From NCBI RefSeq assembly GCF_020515625.1, contig NZ_JAIWPJ010000001.1:1550001-1614000 (forward strand): DNA of 64,000 nt. Reading direction: 5' to 3'. Of this stretch, positions 1 to 7,408 are shown in pieces. Below the pieces are notes generated by a model. It did no database searches. It saw only the letters and a list, made by a program, of their open reading frames with translations, and was not told the DNA's origin. Every line of letters starts with the position of its first letter. Positions within the stretch are counted from its first letter, which is position 1. The stretch is from Natrinema amylolyticum. Its GTDB lineage: Archaea; Halobacteriota; Halobacteria; Halobacteriales; Natrialbaceae. The position numbers and the translations under genes are program-made.

Positions 1-344
1 CGCGGCTCGCCGAACAGCGCCATCGAGACGGCGTACATCGCGGGGATGACCGGCGAGTACTTCGAGTAGAGCCGGCCGCCGTCCTGCACGAAGAACCACG
101 GCCGGAACGCGTCGGCGAGCTCGCCGGCCCGGAGCGTGAGCTGTCCCTCGAGCAGCATGGCTGCCTGCAGGAGGTAGACCCCCTCGTCGTCGTTGCTCGA
201 GTGATGGGGGAAGAGCTCAATCGCGAGGATCGCGACTGTGAGGCCGGCGAGACAGACGACGGCGAACGCTGCGAGGTGAGCGCGGCGCGGTCGCTCGCCG
301 AGGGCGTCTCCCGATCGAACCTGCCGAATCGGATCACGGATCAC
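1..344 (-). CDS. GT-C superfamily (GT39/ArnT-like) membrane glycosyltransferase, C-terminus outside window
   Basis: Only the first ~114 residues are present, and the gene runs off the left edge. The likely start is a GTG at 344, 14 bases after the stop of the iron-binding lipoprotein gene, so the two are probably co-transcribed. A hydrophobic segment (about residues 23-40) is followed by an acidic loop, SSNDDEGVYLLQAAML, and then FRPWFFVQDG and YSKYSPVIP. In GT39/ArnT-like lipid-linked sugar transferases the first external loop carries an acidic D/E motif of this kind that contributes to catalysis. Such enzymes transfer a sugar from a polyprenyl-phosphate carrier on the outer face of the membrane. 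The glycosyltransferase, flippase and epimerase genes just upstream fit that role. The substrate cannot be told. The start codon is uncertain. Confidence 0.6.
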   Translation of the reverse strand, partial: MIRDPIRQVRSGDALGERPRRAHLAAFAVVCLAGLTVAILAIELFPHHSSNDDEGVYLLQAAMLLEGQLTLRAGELADAFRPWFFVQDGGRLYSKYSPVIPAMYAVSMALFGEP

Positions 345-357
345 GAGGACTGGCGGG

Positions 358-1482
358 TTAGATGCTGATACCGTCGACGCTGCGCATCAGGTCCAGCGTC
401 GGCTGGAGGTCGGACAGTTCGGACGGGTCGAGATCGGGGACGTTCAGTTCGTTGGTCGGCGGCAGTTCGCCGACGGGTTCGCCCTCCTCGATCAGCGGGT
501 ATTCGAACGTCTCCACCGCGAAGAACTCCTGGACCTCCGCCGAGAGCAGGTGGCGGACGAAGTTCTCCGCCAGCTCGGCGTTGTCCGTACTCTCGATGAC
601 GGTCGCGCCCGCGACGTCGAACGTCGCGCCCGCGTCGCCCTCGGTGAACACCGTCTCGATCGGCGCGTCCGGGGACCCCTCGAGGACCCGCTGGATGTAG
701 TAGTGGTTCGTGAATCCGGCGTCGATTTCGCCGTCCGCGACGGCCTGACAGACCGCCATCTCGTCGCTGTACGCGGTGATACCGTTGTCGACGACGGCTT
801 GAAGCCACTCGCGAGTCGTCTCCTCGCCCTCGAGCAGACGCATCGCGGTGACGAACGACTGGCAGGAGCCGTAGGACGGGGCCCAGCCGAGGTCGCCCTC
901 GAAGTCGGTGTAGGCGTCGATGCTCGTGGGCATGTCGCTCTCGGAGAACGCCTCCGAGTTGTAGGGAATCGTCCGGACGCGGCCGGAGGTCCCGACCCAC
1001 TCGTCGGTCCGGAACTCTCCGGGGACCATCTCCAGCACGTCGTCCGAGAGGCTCTTCGACAGCCCCTCGCTTGCGACCTCGCCGAGCGCGGCCGAGTCGA
1101 CCGTGAAGAAGACGTCCGCGTCGGTGCCCGCACCCTCCTCGGCGATCTGGTTCGCGAGGTACGAGGAGTCGGCGTATCGGGGGCCGTCGACCTCGAACCC
1201 GTCGTACTGGTCCTCGAGGCTGCTGATAAGCGTCCCGACGAGGAACTCGTTTCGTCCGGAGTAGATGTGGAGCTCGCCCTCGAGGTCGGGCAGCTCCGCC
1301 ATCGGCGTCCCGCCGGGCTGGCCGCGGCCTGCACGCCCCGAACCGATCTGGCTGAAGACGTTCTCCTCCTCTTCCTCTTGGTTCCCGATCAACCCTGTGC
1401 AACCGGCCAGGCCGGCCATACCGAGCCCGGCCGACCCGGCGAGAAACGTCCGCCGGCCCGTGAAATCGCGTTGCTCCGTCAT
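358..1482 (-). CDS. Iron(III)-type ABC transporter substrate-binding lipoprotein
   Basis: A 374-residue extracellular solute-binding protein (family 1/FbpA-like). The N-terminus has a twin-arginine motif (GRRTFLAG, residues 9-16) and a lipobox LAGC with Cys28, so it should be Tat-exported and lipid-anchored. An acidic linker follows, then the mature domain opens with LHIYSGRNE (71-79), a typical FbpA start. The adjacent tyrosines Tyr261-Tyr262 in NHYYIQRV match the paired tyrosines that bind ferric iron in FbpA proteins. No permease or ATPase gene is adjacent: the next gene is a glycosyltransferase. A perfect 16-bp DtxR/Idr-like palindrome lies 4 bases before the ATG, downstream of a TATA box, which strongly suggests iron repression. 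Thiamine or another anion is a less likely ligand. Confidence 0.8.
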   Translation of the reverse strand: MTEQRDFTGRRTFLAGSAGLGMAGLAGCTGLIGNQEEEEENVFSQIGSGRAGRGQPGGTPMAELPDLEGELHIYSGRNEFLVGTLISSLEDQYDGFEVDGPRYADSSYLANQIAEEGAGTDADVFFTVDSAALGEVASEGLSKSLSDDVLEMVPGEFRTDEWVGTSGRVRTIPYNSEAFSESDMPTSIDAYTDFEGDLGWAPSYGSCQSFVTAMRLLEGEETTREWLQAVVDNGITAYSDEMAVCQAVADGEIDAGFTNHYYIQRVLEGSPDAPIETVFTEGDAGATFDVAGATVIESTDNAELAENFVRHLLSAEVQEFFAVETFEYPLIEEGEPVGELPPTNELNVPDLDPSELSDLQPTLDLMRSVDGISI

Positions 1483-1486
1483 GTGG

Positions 1487-1502
1487 TTTAGGCCGGCCTA
1501 AA
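1487..1502. promoter_or_regulatory. DtxR/Idr-like operator before the iron-binding lipoprotein gene
   Basis: Perfect palindrome TTTAGGCCGGCCTAAA, ending 4 bases before the ATG at 1482 (minus strand). A TATA-like CTATAAGTA lies just upstream on the minus strand (about 1505-1513). Transcription should therefore start at or next to the ATG, and a protein bound here would cover the start site. The half-site TTTAGG and the 4-base spacer recur at 2687, 3885 and 45081. The regulator is inferred from known DtxR/SirR/Idr sites; no such gene is in the window. Confidence 0.75.
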
Positions 1503-1507
1503 TGTAC

Positions 1508-2674
1508 TTATAGGCGTCGATTCCCCGCGACCGGCGTCGCTCGCTCGAGGGCCGAGAGACAGTCGAGCCAGTCGCGCATGTGTTCGCCGACGTAGTTGAA
1601 GAACGCACCGTTGTTGTACGCCTCCCAGTCGCCGTCGGCGAGTTCGTCGGCCATCGCCTCGAAGACGTCGGCGTAGTCGTCCGCGTCGCCGCCGACGTCG
1701 TCGATGATTCGCCAGAGGTGTTCGTTGAGTTCGAGCCCCGGCACCTCGTTGTTCAGGTCGTCGAAGGTGCTGCGGGGAGCCTTGTTGTGCTCGCAGAGCG
1801 GCGCGCCGTTGTAGATCCGCTTGCCGAGCACGTCGCAGGCGCGCTTGAGGAAGACGCCCGACCAGATGTCGTCGAAGCGGCCGACCTCCCACTCGTTGTC
1901 GTCCATCGGGAGCTGGTAGAACGCGGGGATGACCTCGCGTCGGAAGGCGAGATTCATCGAGCAGACGGTGAGGTAGTTATTGCGCGCGGCGACGAAATCG
2001 TCGCCGAAGTCGTCGCTCGAGGTGCGGGTCTGGGCCTGGCCCTCGAGGTCGCCGTCCATCAGAATGCGGACGGCGTCGAGGTCGGGAACGTTGGTCCACA
2101 GCCCCTGCGAGGCGACGACCTCGCCGCCGCCGATCTCGGTCGTCCCGGTCTCGACCGTTTCGTTCATCGCCGAGTACGGGTAGCCGCGCGGATAGAGGCC
2201 GTGCTCGTCGGCGTTCTGGTAGAGGACGTTGACCCACTGTTCGTCCGAAGAGACTTCCTCGACCTCGCCCTCGAAGGCCAGGTTGTCCATGTGCATGCCG
2301 AAGAAGTCCTGGTCCTCGTGGGGGAGCGTGTCGTCGTCGATGAAGAAGCCGTAGTCGAACTCGTCGTGGGCCCACATGTAGAGCAGCCCGAAGCTGGTCT
2401 CGGCGTGGCTCGCCGCCGGCACGACGTGGCCGTACTCGGCGACGTCGCGGTCGGCGTACCACTCCTCGCGGCGGCTGCCGTCGAAGACCTCGCCCGAGAC
2501 GCCCTCCTCGGCGAGCATCGCCTCCATCTCGTCGGTCTCGCAGAAGTCCTCGGTGACGAGCACGACGTGCAGCCGCGAGAGGTCGAAGCCGTGGTTTCGC
2601 GCGTTCGCGAAGTACGAGCGCATGCACTCGTACTCCCGGATCGTCGGAACGATGACGCAGATGTCCTGACTCAT
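1508..2674 (-). CDS. GT75/RGP-like (reversibly glycosylated polypeptide family) glycosyltransferase
   Basis: A 388-residue soluble protein matching the reversibly glycosylated polypeptide/UDP-arabinopyranose mutase family, often labelled alpha-1,4-glucan-protein synthase in archaea. Landmarks in order are CVIVPTIREYE at the N-terminus, the metal/UDP-sugar motif FIDDDTLP with DDD at 113-115, GYPYSAMNE (164-172), SQGLWTNVPDLDAV (189-202), CSMNLAFRRE (238-247), GRFDDIWSG (265-273) and CEHNKAPRS (294-302). These line up with the conserved blocks of plant RGP proteins. The arginine that is self-glycosylated in plant enzymes (in a GYPFSLRE-type block) appears to be Met or Asn here, so mutase activity may be lost and a transferase role is more likely. 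A DtxR-like box lies at its promoter. Neighbours suggest surface-glycan synthesis. Confidence 0.75.
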   Translation of the reverse strand: MSQDICVIVPTIREYECMRSYFANARNHGFDLSRLHVVLVTEDFCETDEMEAMLAEEGVSGEVFDGSRREEWYADRDVAEYGHVVPAASHAETSFGLLYMWAHDEFDYGFFIDDDTLPHEDQDFFGMHMDNLAFEGEVEEVSSDEQWVNVLYQNADEHGLYPRGYPYSAMNETVETGTTEIGGGEVVASQGLWTNVPDLDAVRILMDGDLEGQAQTRTSSDDFGDDFVAARNNYLTVCSMNLAFRREVIPAFYQLPMDDNEWEVGRFDDIWSGVFLKRACDVLGKRIYNGAPLCEHNKAPRSTFDDLNNEVPGLELNEHLWRIIDDVGGDADDYADVFEAMADELADGDWEAYNNGAFFNYVGEHMRDWLDCLSALERATPVAGNRRL

Positions 2675-2681
2675 TGCCCCG

Positions 2682-3860
2682 TTATTTTTTAGGTTTGCCT
2701 AAAAGCTTGCCGGTCTCCCGCGTCGCTTCTGGGTTCGATTCCGTCGCATCCGAAAGCGAAATACCCAACGAGGTGACCGAACCGGCACCTCCGACCAGCG
2801 TCACGCCGTTTTTCAGCGCGTGATCGACGATCGCCGCGGCCAGCGCCGTGCTCGCACCGATCGGGGTGAGCCCGACCACGAGCGCCGTGAACGCGGCCTC
2901 GTAGAGCCCGACGCCGCCCTGAGACAGCGGGAGGACCTTCGCGAGGTTCCCGACGCTGACCGCCAGCGTCCCGACCGCAAGCAGCGTGCCAAATGCGAGC
3001 CCACCGCCCAGCGCCGCGAGGACGAGCACCGCCGTGAGCACGTCGAGCGCCCACACCAGTAGACTCCCCGTCCCGATCCTCGCCAGCGCTCGCGGCCGAC
3101 GGGCGACGATCTGTACGTCGCCGGCGAATCGGAGCGCGGCCTCGAGCACCCCCTCGAGTCGCGGCCGACCGTCCGCTCGCGTCCGGAGCCACGCGCTCAG
3201 TCCGTGATCGGCCCGGGCGGAGGTGACGACGGCGAAGCCGACGCCGACGGTCGCCGTGCTCACGGCCACTGCAGCGAGAAGGGCGGTCCGCGCGCCACCG
3301 GCCTCGGCGGCGATCTCGAGCGGGCCGGCCTCGCCGCCGAGCGCGAGCCAGGCCGTCGCGAGCCCCGCGAGCGCGGCGATCGTCGCCAGATCGAACACCC
3401 GTTCGACGGCCAGCGACGCGAAGCCGGCGGTGTAAGGGACGTCGCGATGAGTCTTCATCACGTATGCACGGACCGCGTCGCCGGCCCGCGCTGGAATCGC
3501 GAGGTTCGCCGTCTGACTGACGAAGACGGCCAGCGTCGGAACGATCGTCCCGCCCCGGTACCCCATCGCGGCCAGCACGTCGCCGTATCGGCGACCCCGG
3601 AGCGGCCACGAGACGGCGTAGACGGCGATCGCAGCGCCGATCAGGAGCGGGTCGGCGCTCGCGATTTCGGTCGCGACGGTCCGGACGTCGATCTCTCGGA
3701 GGGCGACGAGCAGGCCGACGAGAACGAGTATCGTTCCCGCGATCGTCAGTCGGCGGCGAGTCAGCGCCGCGGCGAGTCGCTCGCTCGCTGACTCACCGCG
3801 TTCCGCGTCCGGCCCGCGGTCGCCCGCTCGCGAACCCGATCTCTCGCCCCCGTCGTTCAT
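2682..3860 (-). CDS. Flippase-like integral membrane protein (lysylphosphatidylglycerol synthase TM/UPF0104 family)
   Basis: A 392-residue multi-spanning membrane protein. After a charged 35-residue N-terminus comes a first helix (TIAGTILVLVGLLVAL), then repeated hydrophobic segments to about residue 370. The block IPARAGDAVRAYVMKTHRD followed by LAVERVFDL is the signature of the LPG-synthase TM (AglD2/YbhN-like) family, whose members accompany glycosyltransferases and have been proposed to move lipid-linked sugars across membranes. The next gene on the strand (GT75-like) starts 7 bases after this gene's stop, and the GT75 operator lies inside this gene's last codons (GKLLGKPKK). A one-mismatch DtxR-like box plus a TATA box precede its own ATG. 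Function is inferred from family and neighbours. Confidence 0.75.
   Translation of the reverse strand: MNDGGERSGSRAGDRGPDAERGESASERLAAALTRRRLTIAGTILVLVGLLVALREIDVRTVATEIASADPLLIGAAIAVYAVSWPLRGRRYGDVLAAMGYRGGTIVPTLAVFVSQTANLAIPARAGDAVRAYVMKTHRDVPYTAGFASLAVERVFDLATIAALAGLATAWLALGGEAGPLEIAAEAGGARTALLAAVAVSTATVGVGFAVVTSARADHGLSAWLRTRADGRPRLEGVLEAALRFAGDVQIVARRPRALARIGTGSLLVWALDVLTAVLVLAALGGGLAFGTLLAVGTLAVSVGNLAKVLPLSQGGVGLYEAAFTALVVGLTPIGASTALAAAIVDHALKNGVTLVGGAGSVTSLGISLSDATESNPEATRETGKLLGKPKK
2687..2704. promoter_or_regulatory. DtxR/Idr-like operator before the GT75-like gene
   Basis: TTTTAGG-TTTG-CCTAAAA, two perfect 7-base arms with the same 4-base spacer as the copy at 1487. It lies 13-30 bases before the ATG at 2674 and overlaps the last codons of the upstream flippase-like gene. 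The GT75-like gene can therefore be controlled separately although it is almost contiguous with its neighbour. Confidence 0.7.
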
Positions 3861-3884
3861 GCACGGGTCCTTCGGACCCAGATA

Positions 3885-3900
3885 TTTAAGCCCACCTAAA
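3885..3900. promoter_or_regulatory. DtxR/Idr-like operator before the flippase-like gene
   Basis: TTTAAG-CCCA-CCTAAA, one mismatch from the TTTAGG-N4-CCTAAA pattern. It overlaps a minus-strand TATA-like CTTAAATATC, whose centre is about 26 bases before the ATG at 3860, so the transcript is probably leaderless and a bound repressor would block the TATA element. Confidence 0.6.
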
Positions 3901-3972
3901 ACGCCTCCGGACGGGGGAAACGGTCTCTCTCGAGTACATTTCTGCCGGATGAAATATCCGCAGCCGTCCCGG

Positions 3973-4902
3973 TCAGCGCAGTTCGTCGATGATCTCGCGG
4001 GTCGACCGACGGACCGCCTCGTCGCTCGAGAGCCGGGGCTCCCAGCCCAGCGCCGAGAGCTTCTCGATCGAGAGGCGCATCTTTGGTACGTCGCCGGTCC
4101 AGCCGCGCTCGCCGCCGGTGTACTCCCGGTCGGGATCGACGCCCAGTTCCTCGGCGACGATGGTCGCGATTCGGTCGACCGACGTGGTCGTCCGCGTGCC
4201 GAGGTTGTAGGTGTTCATCGCGTCGTCGGCGTGCTCGATGGTATGACAAATCGCGTCGAGACAGTCCTCGACGTGTAGATAGGACTTCTCCTGACGGCCG
4301 TCACCGAGAATGGTGAGGGTCTCCGGGTTCTCCTGAAGCTTCTCGATGAAGTCAGGGATCACCGCCCCGCGCAGGCGCGGTCCGACCACGTTCGCGAAGC
4401 GGAAGTTCCAGACGGTGAGATCGTGGCTGTGGGCCCGCGCGGAGAGTAACCCTTCGTCCGCGAGTTTGCTCGCCCCGTAGGCACTGATCGGCTCGAGCGG
4501 CGCGTAGTCCTCCGGCGTCGGTCGCGGTGCCTCGCCGTACACCGTCGAGGAAGAGGTGTAAGCGATCTCGGTCACGTCGGCCTCGGCCATCGCCTCAAGG
4601 ATGTTCCGGGTCATCCGCGTGTTGTCGTCGAACTGGCCGTGAGGCCGGTCCGTGTCGACGTGTTTCGACGCCGCGAGGTGGACGACGAGGTCGATCTCCT
4701 CGAGGTGGCCCTCTAGCGCGTCGGGGTCGGTGAGGTCGGCCTCGAGGAAGTCGGCGTCGTCGGGCACGCGGTCGCGGTCGCCGTTCGAGCAGTCGTCGAC
4801 GACGGTGACGTCGGTGCCGTCGGCGAGCAGGCGTTCGGTGAGATGGGAGCCGATGAATCCGGCTCCGCCAGTGACGAGGACGTTCCGGCTCGAGATGGAC
4901 AT
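3973..4902 (-). CDS. NAD-dependent sugar-nucleotide epimerase/dehydratase (SDR, GalE-like)
   Basis: A 309-residue extended short-chain dehydrogenase, starting MSISSRNVLVTGGAGFIGSH. The nucleotide-binding GGAGFIG is at residues 10-16, TSSSTVYGE carries the catalytic Ser/Thr region, and YGASKLADE is the YxxxK catalytic pair. Length and the RFANVVGPR block fit UDP-glucose 4-epimerase-type enzymes, which make nucleotide sugars in the cytoplasm. The reading frame stays open far upstream over the aRF1 region, but that part lacks family similarity, so the ATG at 4902 is chosen. It probably supplies donor sugars to the glycosyltransferase cassette downstream. No DtxR-like box was seen directly before it. 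Exact substrate is unknown. Confidence 0.8.
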   Translation of the reverse strand: MSISSRNVLVTGGAGFIGSHLTERLLADGTDVTVVDDCSNGDRDRVPDDADFLEADLTDPDALEGHLEEIDLVVHLAASKHVDTDRPHGQFDDNTRMTRNILEAMAEADVTEIAYTSSSTVYGEAPRPTPEDYAPLEPISAYGASKLADEGLLSARAHSHDLTVWNFRFANVVGPRLRGAVIPDFIEKLQENPETLTILGDGRQEKSYLHVEDCLDAICHTIEHADDAMNTYNLGTRTTTSVDRIATIVAEELGVDPDREYTGGERGWTGDVPKMRLSIEKLSALGWEPRLSSDEAVRRSTREIIDELR

Positions 4903-5007
4903 GGGCGGTGATTCACTGACGGTGCGGTAAGTAGTTGGGTTTCGGCTTCGGAGATACCCAGATTCGAAGGGGTGCGAAACGGTTGGCGCGGATACGGTGA
5001 CGACGAG

Positions 5008-5053
5008 TGTCCTGCTTATCGTGGAAACGGGGAATCGCCACGCCCGTGGCGTT
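5008..5053 (+). repeat. Relic resembling the right end/guide-RNA scaffold of a haloarchaeal tnpB (IS200/IS605-type) element, copy 1
   Basis: About 40 bases match a stretch near 59555-59597 with roughly 35 identities and one gap; the shared core is ACGGGGAATYGCCACGCCC. Here it ends in a perfect hairpin, CGCCACG-CC-CGTGGCG (about 5037-5052). The resemblance to IS1341-type element ends is from memory, not a search. No tnpB gene is present nearby. Confidence 0.4.
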
Positions 5054-5104
5054 AGTAGAACGTAAGAGGACAAGGGATCGAGCGATGCTGTCCGAACGGA
5101 AACC

Positions 5105-6364
5105 TTAGACGCCGGTCGAGTACCGCAGGAGGCCGGCAAATCCGCCGAAGGCGTTGAGGAGCTGTTCGCCCTTCTCGAAGTCCGTCGAGATGAACTTGGT
5201 CTCGGTGCCGCGCTGTTCGGCGATATCGATGAGGTGGTCGATCGCATCCTCGCGGTCCTCCTCGGTTCCCTCGACCTCGGTACCGCAGTCGGTGCAGGTG
5301 TGGGTCGGCGTCGACTTGCGCCGGTCGACGACCTCGCGTTCGGTGGTGCCACACTCGGGGCACTCGTAGGTGATCACGTCCTTTCGGAGGTCCTCGCTGA
5401 TCAGGAGTCGATCGACCGACCCCATCATGAGGTTCCGGCGGGTCTGCTCGAAGCCGTAGGTCGCCAGATCACCGGCGTTGAGTTCCTCGAAGAACTCCTC
5501 CATCACCTTCTTGTCCTTCATCACCTCGGCGTCGGCCAGCGCGTCTTCCGCGTTGTCGACGAGGTCTTTCAGGCCGGACTCGTCGGTGTAGGCGACGTCG
5601 AACTTGCCCAGGACTTCGTCCTGCAGTTCGTGGTGGAGGTAGTCGCCGTCCAAGAACTCGTCTTTGGTCGGCGATGGACCGCCGACGAGAATGCCGTCGA
5701 TCTCGTGGCGTCGCGGCACGAACAGGTCGTTGGCCATCCCCGCGACCTCCTGATAGAAGTTGTCGATGGCCTCGAGGCGCAGCCGAGCGAATCGCTGGGC
5801 GGACTGGCCACCCTTTCGCTGCTTGCCGGGGACCAGCGAGGAGGCGGATTTGACCGGCTCGATGCGCTTGCCCTTCAGCCAGCCGACGTTGGCCTCGCGT
5901 CGGTCGAGGACGATCAGGCCGTAGAGGCCCTTGTCGGCGAGCATCTCCTCGAGCGGCTCTGTCAGGAAGTCCGAGTCACAGTGATAGCGGAAGGATTCGA
6001 TCGGCTGGGGCGGACTCTCGAGGACCTTGGTGACCATCTCGGTTCGGCCGCCGCCGGAGTCGACGGCACCGGAAAAGAGCACGATGCCGTTGTCCGGCGG
6101 ATAGGTGTCGTAGTATCGGAGCCGGTCTTTGATACTCGTCAGCGCGTCCTGGACGGCCGTTCGGGTCTGCTTGGACTTGATGTTGGCCGCTTCGCTGTGT
6201 TCCTGCGTGACGTGTTGGACGACGTCACTGATCTGTCTGTCGTCGGGAATGTAGATCGTCACGAGCTGCGTTCCGGAGCCGTCGTAGTCCTTGAGGTCCT
6301 CGATGACCTTCCGGAACTCGTACTTTTTCCGGTCCGAGTGCTCCTGCTCGCCCTCCTGGCTCAT
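5105..6364 (-). CDS. prf1: Peptide chain release factor aRF1
   Basis: A 419-residue archaeal class-1 release factor that recognises stop codons and triggers peptidyl-tRNA hydrolysis on the ribosome. It shows the decoding motif NIKS (61-64), the YxCxxxF motif (YHCDSDF, Tyr127-Phe133) and the GGQ catalytic loop (185-187, inside RKGGQSAQRF). The C-terminal mini-domain keeps four cysteines in two CxxC pairs (CPEC and CTDC). I chose the ATG at 6364 (MSQEGEQEH) because homologues start near this point; an in-frame start 14 codons upstream at 6406 is also open. A TATA-like TTTTATAC lies only a few bases upstream of 6364 on the minus strand, so the true start is slightly uncertain. It stands alone as a housekeeping gene. 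Confidence 0.95.
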   Translation of the reverse strand: MSQEGEQEHSDRKKYEFRKVIEDLKDYDGSGTQLVTIYIPDDRQISDVVQHVTQEHSEAANIKSKQTRTAVQDALTSIKDRLRYYDTYPPDNGIVLFSGAVDSGGGRTEMVTKVLESPPQPIESFRYHCDSDFLTEPLEEMLADKGLYGLIVLDRREANVGWLKGKRIEPVKSASSLVPGKQRKGGQSAQRFARLRLEAIDNFYQEVAGMANDLFVPRRHEIDGILVGGPSPTKDEFLDGDYLHHELQDEVLGKFDVAYTDESGLKDLVDNAEDALADAEVMKDKKVMEEFFEELNAGDLATYGFEQTRRNLMMGSVDRLLISEDLRKDVITYECPECGTTEREVVDRRKSTPTHTCTDCGTEVEGTEEDREDAIDHLIDIAEQRGTETKFISTDFEKGEQLLNAFGGFAGLLRYSTGV

Positions 6365-6534
6365 TAGCCGTATAAAACGGGGCTGTGGGTAAGAATCCTT
6401 TGACACACCCGCCGGGTGCCAACGGCTGCCGGTGGAACGTCGTCGCGACCGGGTTCCCGTACCGGAATCGTCTCGGCGACGTGTCGGTCCCTCGTTACGA
6501 GTCGGGAGGTGACGATTTAAGGTGATGCCGTTCC

Positions 6535-6548
6535 ACTGTCCGGACAGT
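6535..6548. promoter_or_regulatory. Perfect 14-bp palindrome in the minD-like promoter
   Basis: ACTGTCCGGACAGT ends 8 bases before the ATG at 6557. A TATA-like GATTTAAGG lies at about 6513-6521, so the palindrome covers the expected transcription start region. It is a good candidate operator for an unknown dimeric regulator; a hairpin in the short leader is an alternative. Confidence 0.5.
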
Positions 6549-6556
6549 ATCTACGT

Positions 6557-7408
6557 ATGTCCCACGAGACGGTATATGCCATCGCGAGCGGGAAAGGCGG
6601 TGTCGGGAAGACGACGACGACGGTCAACCTCGGCACGGCGCTGTCCGAGGCGGGCGAGCGCGTCGCGATCGTTGACGCCGACCTCGGCATGGCGAACCTC
6701 GCCGGGTTCGTCAGCCTCACCCCTGACTCGACCACCCTCCACGACGTGTTAGCCGGAGACGCATCGATCGACGACGCCACCTACCGACTGGCGGACAATA
6801 TCGTCGCCGTCCCGAGCGGCACGAACCTCGACGAGTACGCCGAAACCTCCCCCGAAGGGCTGCGGGAGGTCATCGAAAAGCTGCGGTCCCAGTTCGACTA
6901 CGTCTTTCTCGACGTCGGCGCCGGCATCAGCCACGAGACCGTCCTCCCGCTGGGACTGGCCGATGCCGTCGTCCTCGTCTCGACGCCCGAACCCGCCGCG
7001 GTCCACGACACGAAGAAGACTATCGAGTTGACCGATCGCTCCGGCGGCGAGGTCGCGGGCCTCGTCCTCACCCGCACCCGCCCGGACGGCGACGTCTCCC
7101 ACGACGAGATCGCCGACCGCCTCGAGGTGCCCCTGCTCGGTGCGATCCCCGAGGATCCGGCAGCCCGGGACAGCGTCTACGCCGGCACGCCGTTGGTCGT
7201 CTTCGAGCCTCAGGGTCCCGCGGCGGTCGCCTATCGGCGGCTCGCGACGGAGTTGACCGGTATCGAGATCCCGGTTCCGGAGGGCAGTGACGAAAGCGAC
7301 GAGACGGAGAGCAAGGCGACCGCGACCGGTTCGGCGAGCGACGACGGTCGGGAGGCGGCACACGACGACGTCTCGAGTGCGATCACGGAAGCGGAATCGG
7401 ATCCCTGA
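6557..7408 (+). CDS. MinD/ParA-family P-loop ATPase
   Basis: A 283-residue member of the MinD/ParA family of ATP-dependent positioning ATPases. The deviant Walker A motif KGGVGKT is at 13-19, with the signature lysine Lys13; the A' motif VDADLGMANL and FLDVGAG (Walker B region) follow. The core ends near residue 235 and is followed by an acidic, low-complexity tail. Haloarchaea carry several MinD paralogues that affect positioning of motility and chemotaxis structures rather than division, so this is one of those. No minE or parB gene is adjacent. A perfect palindrome sits in its promoter, suggesting specific regulation. Confidence 0.85.
   Translation: MSHETVYAIASGKGGVGKTTTTVNLGTALSEAGERVAIVDADLGMANLAGFVSLTPDSTTLHDVLAGDASIDDATYRLADNIVAVPSGTNLDEYAETSPEGLREVIEKLRSQFDYVFLDVGAGISHETVLPLGLADAVVLVSTPEPAAVHDTKKTIELTDRSGGEVAGLVLTRTRPDGDVSHDEIADRLEVPLLGAIPEDPAARDSVYAGTPLVVFEPQGPAAVAYRRLATELTGIEIPVPEGSDESDETESKATATGSASDDGREAAHDDVSSAITEAESDP

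Noticed and set aside
1580-2692. Plus-strand frame opposite the GT75-like gene
   Set aside because: Antisense shadow; the minus-strand frame has clear RGP-family blocks.
5234-6367. Plus-strand frame opposite aRF1
   Set aside because: Antisense shadow of a gene with intact NIKS and GGQ motifs.
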